This document shows positions 6,759-11,868 of a stretch of 11,868 bases of DNA, piece by piece. A model generated the notes under the pieces. It had not been told where the DNA came from. It did no database searches and saw only the letters and a program-made list of their open reading frames with translations. Made by a program: the position numbers and the translations under genes. Origin of the DNA: Desulfovibrionaceae bacterium (GTDB taxonomy: Bacteria > Desulfobacterota > Desulfovibrionia > Desulfovibrionales > Desulfovibrionaceae); contig WRHT01000020.1 of assembly GCA_009783115.1 (NCBI GenBank), forward strand, positions 1 to 11,868, written 5' to 3'. Position 1 is the first letter of the stretch. Every line of letters starts with the position of its first letter.

Positions 6759-9278
6759 ATGAAATTTTTTCGTCTGGCATCATATATCACGAAGTATTAT
6801 AGACCTCTGCTGTTTTTCTTCGGCTTCACAACTTGCGCCAGCTTGGGGCTTATGTTTTTTGCGCCGATCCATAGCGGCGTATTAAGAAATTTTCATAAAG
6901 AGCAAGGTTACTGCTGGGTTGTCTTCCTACCCAAACTGTCATCCTGGCAGTGGTTGTTTTACAAGATGCCTTCAGGGAGTGGCGACTCACCTCTTGTTCT
7001 GGAGGAAAACAGGCAAGCGCTTCCGAACCCCAATACACTTCACGATCATATCAGGCTGCAGGGCGCGGGATCATTCTCTCATTGGGGCGACCTGATTTAT
7101 TTTTCCACATTACATAATGACGATCCGCTAATAAACGGAAAAACGTATTCGTACCGTGTCCAACTGGAAAGAAGAGGCTGGATTTTTCTGGCTGCGCTTG
7201 TATCCATGCTGGGTCTTGGTCTTGTCGCAGGCCTCATAATTACGGAATATCATAGACCCCTGCTGTTTTTCTTCGGCCTCACAACCTGCGCCAGCCTGGG
7301 GCTTATGTTTTTCGCGCCGATTCACAGTGGCGTATTAAGCAATTTTCATAAAGAGCAAGGTCACTGCTGGATCGCCTCCCTACCCAAACTGTCATCCTGG
7401 CAGTGGTTGTTTTACAAGGTGCCTTCAGGGCGCGTTAACTCGTCTCTTGTTCTGGAGGAAAACAGGCAAGCGCTTCCGAACCCCAATACAGTTCACGATT
7501 ATATCAGGCAGCAGGGCGCGGGATCATTCTCTCATTGGGGCGACCAGATTTATTTTTCCACATTATATAATGATGATCCGCTAACAAATGGAAAAACGTA
7601 TTCGTACAGTGTTCGGCTGGAAAGTAGAGGCTGGCTTTTTCTGGCTGCGTTTGTATCCATGCTGGGTCTTGGTCTCGTCGCCACAGGCCTCATAAAACAT
7701 CGGCATAAAGAACAACCGTTTGGGTGGGGCTCACCGGCGCTCGCTCTGGGGCTGGCTGTCGTGGCGCCGACAGTCTTTGTCTGGAGCCGGAACTGGCACA
7801 TGTATTCCTGGCTCTCCCTGGGCGTGTCTTTTTGTGTTCTATTGGCCACAGCGTTTTTTATTTATGCGGCGGTCAGGTTTTTGGGCGCACGTTTTTTTTA
7901 CAAGGCGGAAAGCCTGCCCACCTGGCTGAGCAGAATGTTCAGCCTTTTAGTCTGCGCGGCTGTTACAGGCATAGTTTGCTTTTTATTCTCGGCCTCGGTT
8001 TTTGCGGAAATCTCCTCACTGCACAGATATGTACTTAACATAATCATTCTGGCTGTGACCGCTGGTATTGTTTTTTGGGCAGGCTTCAGGCCGCTCAATT
8101 TTTTTCTGGCTGTTTGCCTGTTTTTATTTTCCGTAACCGGGGCTATCGATGTATTTCAATATTACAGTTCGTATGGTTCGCGGCAAAACCAGGAGAATAC
8201 CGATCCCCCCAACATTACCCTTAAAACAAAACCGAATATTTACCTTTTTTGGTTGGAGTCCTATCACTCGCTCCCGATCATGCGCGAGATATACGGAATT
8301 GATACCCAACAGTTGGCTGATTACCTGAGTAGCAGGCGGTTTTTCATATACGATAACGTGTATTCAAACAGTCGTTCTACTCTGAGTTCCATGCAAGACC
8401 TGTATACCATGAAAACGCAATTTGCGCCGGAACGCGGCAGAATGGACATTGACCCCAATGGACGCTTGGCTATCGGTGGGAACCGCGACAATGCCGTATA
8501 TAGGATACTCAAGGGAAATGGGTACCATACCACATACCTCACTATGGATAGCCCGTATTACTTCCAGGTGAAAGGATCATATCTTGATGAAACTGATCTG
8601 CCGTTTTGGAGCTATTTGTTTCAACCAATACTTGATCTGAATCAAAAAGTTGCCGAAGCGATAAAAAATAAGGTGGCGCTGATCTACAAAAGCGAGTATG
8701 AAGTAGAACTTTTGGCAAGGATAAAAATGGTAATAAAGGAAGGCCTGCAACGTAAATCCCAATTTTATCTTGGTTTTAAGGCGGGAGCAAGACATTCGCC
8801 GGTTGGCTATAAATATAAAGATAAAGATAAAGAAAATTGGGTTGCCAGTGGAATGTATCAGAATGCCGTCATTCAAAGTAATCAACAGATAGCGGACATT
8901 GTTGATTATATCATCACTGAAGATCCTCAATCAGTCATCATTTTGCTTGGGGATCATGGTGCTCATCGTTTGAGAGGTATCACGGAAGATATAGGCGATG
9001 ATTTGCTCAAGCTGGAAGCCAGGTTGCAGGATAACGGGGAAAGTTTGAAGTCTCTGGCGGACGACATGTTCGGAACGCTCATGGCGGTACGCATGCCGGA
9101 CGGCGCCCGTGACATCTCCCAAGGTTATTCCATGAGCCATGTAAACCTGTTTAAGCATATTTTCGCTACGCTCAGTGATGATGCCGAAATCCTCAAGGAA
9201 CGCACGCCCTCATGGTCTATCGCACACGGATTTGTTTTTGTTAAAGAGGGCGTTATTGATGTTGTAAAGTTCCCATAA
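6759..9278 (+). CDS. Membrane sulfatase/LtaS-like transferase with duplicated SHWG module
   Basis: An 839-residue integral membrane protein; the ATG at 6759 is used because an in-frame TAA lies 6 nt upstream. I count nine likely helices, near residues 16-37, 141-160, 167-188, 292-312, 324-342, 350-376, 393-412, 424-441 and 447-466. With a basic N-terminus inside, the catalytic domain (about 490-839) lands in the periplasm. That domain has alkaline-phosphatase-superfamily marks: NIYLFWLESYHS with E500, a nucleophile region NSRSTLSSMQ with S540/T541, ARHSPVGY with H679, and LLGDHGAHR with D732 and H733. Family members (LtaS, EptA, OpgB) move phosphoglycerol or phosphoethanolamine onto glycans or lipids, so addition of such a group to the locus polysaccharide is likely. 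Two 151-residue modules, each helix-SHWG domain-helix, precede the core and are unusual for the family. The 3' half is AT-rich. Exact substrate unknown. Confidence 0.85.
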   Translation: MKFFRLASYITKYYRPLLFFFGFTTCASLGLMFFAPIHSGVLRNFHKEQGYCWVVFLPKLSSWQWLFYKMPSGSGDSPLVLEENRQALPNPNTLHDHIRLQGAGSFSHWGDLIYFSTLHNDDPLINGKTYSYRVQLERRGWIFLAALVSMLGLGLVAGLIITEYHRPLLFFFGLTTCASLGLMFFAPIHSGVLSNFHKEQGHCWIASLPKLSSWQWLFYKVPSGRVNSSLVLEENRQALPNPNTVHDYIRQQGAGSFSHWGDQIYFSTLYNDDPLTNGKTYSYSVRLESRGWLFLAAFVSMLGLGLVATGLIKHRHKEQPFGWGSPALALGLAVVAPTVFVWSRNWHMYSWLSLGVSFCVLLATAFFIYAAVRFLGARFFYKAESLPTWLSRMFSLLVCAAVTGIVCFLFSASVFAEISSLHRYVLNIIILAVTAGIVFWAGFRPLNFFLAVCLFLFSVTGAIDVFQYYSSYGSRQNQENTDPPNITLKTKPNIYLFWLESYHSLPIMREIYGIDTQQLADYLSSRRFFIYDNVYSNSRSTLSSMQDLYTMKTQFAPERGRMDIDPNGRLAIGGNRDNAVYRILKGNGYHTTYLTMDSPYYFQVKGSYLDETDLPFWSYLFQPILDLNQKVAEAIKNKVALIYKSEYEVELLARIKMVIKEGLQRKSQFYLGFKAGARHSPVGYKYKDKDKENWVASGMYQNAVIQSNQQIADIVDYIITEDPQSVIILLGDHGAHRLRGITEDIGDDLLKLEARLQDNGESLKSLADDMFGTLMAVRMPDGARDISQGYSMSHVNLFKHIFATLSDDAEILKERTPSWSIAHGFVFVKEGVIDVVKFP
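6915..7160 (+). other. SHWG domain, membrane-protein copy 1
   Basis: Residues 53-134 carry W53-x3-LPKLS, SPLVLEEN, H95 with IR at 98-99, SHWG at 107-110, YFST, N126-G127 and YSYRV. The segment lies between helices 1 and 2 and so is predicted to face the periplasm. It matches the methyltransferase C-terminus without gaps from the His onward. Confidence 0.8.
7368..7613 (+). other. SHWG domain, membrane-protein copy 2
   Basis: Residues 204-285 repeat copy 1 with the same signature positions: LPKLS, LVLEEN, SHWG, IYFST, NDDP and NGKTYSY. The segment lies between helices 3 and 4, again on the predicted periplasmic side. Changes relative to copy 1 cluster before LVLEEN (GRVNSS in place of GSGDSP), while the SHWG core is unchanged. 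Confidence 0.8.
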
Positions 9279-9296
9279 ATCGGACTCTTGGTCAAT

Positions 9297-11468
9297 ATGT
9301 TGGAACGGATCGAACATAGCGGCGCCATGCGCTTCCTGCTCCCCGGTTTTTCACGGCGCCGGGCTGTGGCCGCGCGTCTGTGGCAAGGCCTTAGGGAAAG
9401 CCTGTCAGGGTTTGCGCTGGCGCGCAGGCACGGATTAAGGCCGGCGTTGCGGCAAATGCGCTGGAGGCGGCAGGCTAAACACAGCGGGCCCGCGGCGGCG
9501 GCGTATATTCCGCCTCTTGACCTTCAGCCCCAGTTATTGGCCGAAGCTTACCCGGAAGGTTTGCCTCTTATCTCCATTGTGGCGCCCCTGTCCGCCGAAC
9601 TGGAGAAAGAGCCTTTTTCTTTTTTCCTTAAGGCCCTGTTCCGGCAGAACTACCCAGGGCCGGTTGAGCTTGTGCTGGTGAACTACGGTTCGCGGCTCAG
9701 GGCGGAAACAGCGCGGGAGGATTTTTATCAGTTAAAAAAACAATTCCCCTCGGCCGCCATTTCTTTGAATCTCTTGCACACAAGGGGAGATAGCGGTGAG
9801 GGCCACGCCAGGAATATGGGTTTTGAAGCCGCCGCCGGCGACATCGTGGTAATAACGGATTCCGATTGTCTGATGAACGCCGCATTTCTTTCCCTGCACG
9901 CCCTGTATATGGCATGGGGGCCCTACGATGCCCTTCTGGGGCCGGTAAATGAGGGGCAAAAACAGCGGGACAGCCTTTGTCCCACCGGTTTTGTCAATTG
10001 CCTGACGCGCAATTTCAGCCTACGGAAAAGCGCTGCTCCCCGGCCTTTGTTTGAGGAGGCTTTTTCATCTGGCGCCGCTCCTGATTCTGGCCTCGGCTGG
10101 GCAGAGGTGGCGATGGGTCGCGCCCTGTATGACGCCGGCCTGCGCCTCGGCTATGCTGAAGGGACATTTAGCGCGCCAGTTTCACCCGGGCCAGACTGCC
10201 CGGCCCAGGGCCAGGCCTGGCGCTCCTTGAGCAATTTCGTGAAGTTACTTGAAAAATACCCTGATATGCCTGAAGTCGCCGGCAGATGGGTGCGCGATAC
10301 ATATTCGGCCATCCTGAATACGGACGGGCAACTTCCGGCCCCGCATACGCCGCTCCGCCGGCGGGCAGAGCGGTTGATGAGCGGTTCCGCAGCCACTCGA
10401 ATCCGCCCGATTTCTCCCAAAAGGCTGCGCATCCTCTCCTTTCACTGGCATACAGCCCACCAATACGAACTGTTCAAACTGCCGCACGATTTTTTTCTGG
10501 TGCACGGGGTGGGGGCGCCAGCATCGCAAAAATGGAATATCGAGTTACGGCCCGCGCCGGACAATATCCGCTTTATCAGTCATAGGGGGCTGGATCCACG
10601 GGATTATGATCTGGCCATAGTGCCTTTTGATGAAAACGTGCTTGCCCCGCAATATTGCAACGGCGTTCTCCACCCGAGGTGGGGAGAGCTTTTCCTGTGG
10701 TTCCTGCACAATGTTCCCTTGCCGAAAATCGGTATCTGCCACGGCACACCGCTGTTTTACGGCCAGTGGGACATCACCTATGCCAAACCGGACCTGATGC
10801 GGGTCATTGAAGCGGAACGGTTGAGGCTGGTGGAGGCGGTCAAGGATTTTACCGTGGTCTGCAACTCGCACCAGGCTGAACGGGAATGGGGTTTTGCCCG
10901 ATCCACCGTGATCTGGCATGGCTTTGACCCTATGGAATTCCCGCCGCGCGACAGGGAAAGTTTCGGTTGCTTGACGCTGGAGCAAGAAACCATGCGGGCC
11001 AAGCCATTTTACAACGGTTTTTTTATACACCGGGAAACTTGTGTGGACTTGCCCGAGGCCCATACCCCCCATCATATTAAAGTTCCGTCTCCCCGGAATG
11101 GTGACCTTAAGGGCAATCTTTACGCCAGAGCTAAATTTCGCAACTATGTGGATGAACTGCGCAAGTATGCCGTATATTTCAACCCCACTGTGAGATCCTG
11201 TATGCCGCGCACCAGGGGCGAAGCCATGCTGTGCGGCCTTGTGCCTGTGAGTTTGCTTAACCATGATGCGGATATGTTCATAAAAAACGGGGTGAACGGT
11301 TTTATAGGAAGCTGCCCCCGGGAACTGCGGGAACATATAACATTCTGCCTGGAAAGACCGGCGGCAGCCTGGAAAATAGGCTTGGAGGCGCGGAAAAGCG
11401 CGTGTGCTCTGTTCTCTTTGGATCGTTATCTTGCGGAATGGCAAACGCTTTTACAAGCGGCAATATAG
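9297..11468 (+). CDS. GT2-GT4 bifunctional glycosyltransferase
   Basis: A 723-residue protein if translated from the ATG at 9297; a TTG at 9288 is also possible, and neither has a clear Shine-Dalgarno. Residues about 89-320 form a GT-A fold GT2 domain: LISIVAPLS at the first strand, GEGHARNMGFEAAAGD (167-182), the metal-binding DSD at 188-190, and GLGWAEVAMGRALYDAGL (265-282), the usual acceptor-side acid region. After a linker, residues about 376-723 form a GT-B, GT4-like domain that begins RLRILSFHWHTAHQYE, has ICHGTPLFY near 480 and ends with RGEAMLCGLVPVS. The canonical EX7E motif seems reduced: E642 is present but the residue eight before it is S634. Two transferases in one chain suggest two successive sugar additions. 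The gene starts 18 nt after the membrane-protein gene, in the same presumed operon. Sugars and linkages cannot be read from sequence. Confidence 0.87.
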   Translation: MLERIEHSGAMRFLLPGFSRRRAVAARLWQGLRESLSGFALARRHGLRPALRQMRWRRQAKHSGPAAAAYIPPLDLQPQLLAEAYPEGLPLISIVAPLSAELEKEPFSFFLKALFRQNYPGPVELVLVNYGSRLRAETAREDFYQLKKQFPSAAISLNLLHTRGDSGEGHARNMGFEAAAGDIVVITDSDCLMNAAFLSLHALYMAWGPYDALLGPVNEGQKQRDSLCPTGFVNCLTRNFSLRKSAAPRPLFEEAFSSGAAPDSGLGWAEVAMGRALYDAGLRLGYAEGTFSAPVSPGPDCPAQGQAWRSLSNFVKLLEKYPDMPEVAGRWVRDTYSAILNTDGQLPAPHTPLRRRAERLMSGSAATRIRPISPKRLRILSFHWHTAHQYELFKLPHDFFLVHGVGAPASQKWNIELRPAPDNIRFISHRGLDPRDYDLAIVPFDENVLAPQYCNGVLHPRWGELFLWFLHNVPLPKIGICHGTPLFYGQWDITYAKPDLMRVIEAERLRLVEAVKDFTVVCNSHQAEREWGFARSTVIWHGFDPMEFPPRDRESFGCLTLEQETMRAKPFYNGFFIHRETCVDLPEAHTPHHIKVPSPRNGDLKGNLYARAKFRNYVDELRKYAVYFNPTVRSCMPRTRGEAMLCGLVPVSLLNHDADMFIKNGVNGFIGSCPRELREHITFCLERPAAAWKIGLEARKSACALFSLDRYLAEWQTLLQAAI

Positions 11469-11542
11469 GCTGTTTAAGCCCCGAAAGAGAGAGGTCTAAT
11501 GTTTCATTATATGTCCACAGCCTTTGATTTGCGGGGTAGATC
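11469..11542 (+). promoter_or_regulatory. Short intergenic spacer with ribosome-binding sites
   Basis: This 74-nt spacer has AAGAGAGAGGT at 11485-11495, a good Shine-Dalgarno for the ATG at 11499, and CGGGGT at 11532-11537, suitably placed for the epimerase ATG at 11543. GGCT and AGCC at 11468-11480 could form a 4-bp stem, but no T-tract follows, so I do not call a terminator. Confidence 0.5.
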
Positions 11543-11546
11543 ATGA
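11499..11546 (+). CDS. 15-residue mini-ORF overlapping the epimerase start
   Basis: ATG at 11499 follows GAGAGGT by three bases and encodes [15 protein letters not shown], ending in a TGA that overlaps the epimerase ATG as ATGA. The layout mirrors the mini-ORF at 6678-6752: strong site, tiny product, then a larger gene. It may be a translational-coupling leader, or simply a chance frame, since the epimerase has its own GGGGT site. Confidence 0.35.
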   Translation: MFHYMSTAFDLRGRS

Positions 11547-11868
11547 AAATTTTCGTGACTGGCGCGGCTGGTTTCATAGGCAGCCATCTTTGTCGGGCGC
11601 TTCTGAGCCGGGGAGACCAAGTGTTGGGCTTGGACAACTTCGACCCTTTCTATTCCCGCGCTCAGAAGGAAGACAACCTGGCCTTCGCCACCGAAGGCGG
11701 GGCGCTTGAATTTTTGGAAGGCGACATACGGGAGGCGGAGATATTGGATCGTTGCCTGACGGCCGGGGGCGAAAGCCCGGACGCGGTCATTCATCTGGCG
11801 GCCCTGGCCGGAATTCAACCTAGCTTGGCCGAGCCCTTGAGATATCAGGATGTCAATCTCAACGGCAC
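11543..11868 (+). CDS. NAD-dependent sugar epimerase, 5' part (UDP-glucuronate 4-epimerase-like)
   Basis: The first 108 codons of a short-chain dehydrogenase/reductase-type sugar nucleotide epimerase, cut off by the window end. It has the Rossmann motif [11 protein letters not shown] at 6-16 for [12 protein letters not shown] at 30-38 with D31 expected to hold the adenosine ribose, GDIR at 60-63, and [12 protein letters not shown] at 83-94 followed by YQDVNLNG. The NFDPFY segment and the HLAA.AG..PS motif are typical of UDP-glucuronate 4-epimerases, which make UDP-galacturonate, more than of UDP-glucose 4-epimerases. The catalytic Tyr-x3-Lys lies outside the window. The ATG at 11543 has CGGGGT six bases upstream and overlaps the mini-ORF stop. 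Supply of a uronic acid would fit the AsnB-like amidotransferase upstream, but this is inference. Confidence 0.88.
   Translation, partial: MKIFVTGAAGFIGSHLCRALLSRGDQVLGLDNFDPFYSRAQKEDNLAFATEGGALEFLEGDIREAEILDRCLTAGGESPDAVIHLAALAGIQPSLAEPLRYQDVNLNG

Larger units (their letters stand above)
6786..7691 (+). repeat. Tandem 453-bp in-frame duplication inside the membrane-protein gene
   Basis: Copy 1 (6786-7238) and copy 2 (7239-7691) repeat with a constant offset of 453 bp, or 151 codons. By eye about 24 of roughly 148 aligned residues differ. Exact DNA matches include 40 bp (6926-6965 with 7379-7418) and 47 bp (6991-7037 with 7444-7490). Each unit runs from an ITxYxRPLLFFF helix through the SHWG domain to a SMLGLGLVA helix. 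The high DNA identity points to recent duplication or ongoing gene conversion. Confidence 0.96.

Noticed and set aside
11468..11480. Hairpin GGCT-GTTTA-AGCC after the GT2-GT4 gene
   Set aside because: Only a 4-bp stem and no following T-tract, so not a credible intrinsic terminator.

Overview
The window is one face of a bacterial surface-polysaccharide (O-antigen or capsule type) assembly cluster. All supported genes lie on the + strand, they are tightly packed with several stop/start overlaps, and I see no terminator between them. It therefore reads as part of one long operon that enters and leaves the window. The membrane phosphotransferase-like protein with a periplasmic catalytic domain, the lack of Gram-positive-type spacing and the fairly GC-rich codon use suggest a Gram-negative proteobacterium. 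A Desulfovibrio-like deltaproteobacterium is my guess, but nothing here proves it.

Layout: (1) 9-1007, an AT-richer radical SAM/SPASM protein. (2) 1024-3495, an 823-residue fusion of a methyltransferase, a heptad-repeat coiled coil and a GT4 glycosyltransferase; the coiled coil is encoded by almost perfect 42-bp DNA repeats. (3) 3485-4696, a methyltransferase with an extra C-terminal domain. (4) 4684-6681, an AsnB-type glutamine amidotransferase. (5) 6678-6752, a 24-codon mini-ORF with the best Shine-Dalgarno sequence in the window, lying between asnB and the next gene. (6) 6759-9278, a nine-helix membrane protein with a sulfatase/LtaS-like periplasmic domain and a tandem duplicated N-terminal module. 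(7) 9297-11468, a GT2-GT4 double glycosyltransferase. (8) 11499-11546, a 15-codon mini-ORF overlapping the next start. (9) 11543-end, the start of an NAD-dependent sugar epimerase resembling UDP-glucuronate 4-epimerases.

How they may work together (inference): the epimerase would supply a uronic acid such as UDP-GalA, and the AsnB-like enzyme could amidate a uronic acid or another carboxylate. The two fusion glycosyltransferases would build the glycan, the methyltransferases would modify or cap it, and the membrane enzyme would add a phospho-substituent on the periplasmic side. The fusion of a methyltransferase to a long coiled coil recalls WbdD of E. coli O9a, where a coiled coil acts as a ruler for chain length.

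Most interesting signals: (a) a roughly 80-residue domain with an SHWG core occurs three times, once at the C-terminus of the cytosolic-looking methyltransferase 3485-4696 and twice between membrane helices of 6759-9278; I cannot assign it to a named family. (b) In-frame, nearly identical 42-bp repeats could let the coiled-coil length change by slippage. (c) A perfect 10-bp tandem duplication appears to have changed the junction between a mini-ORF and the membrane protein from an ATGA overlap to a 6-nt gap.
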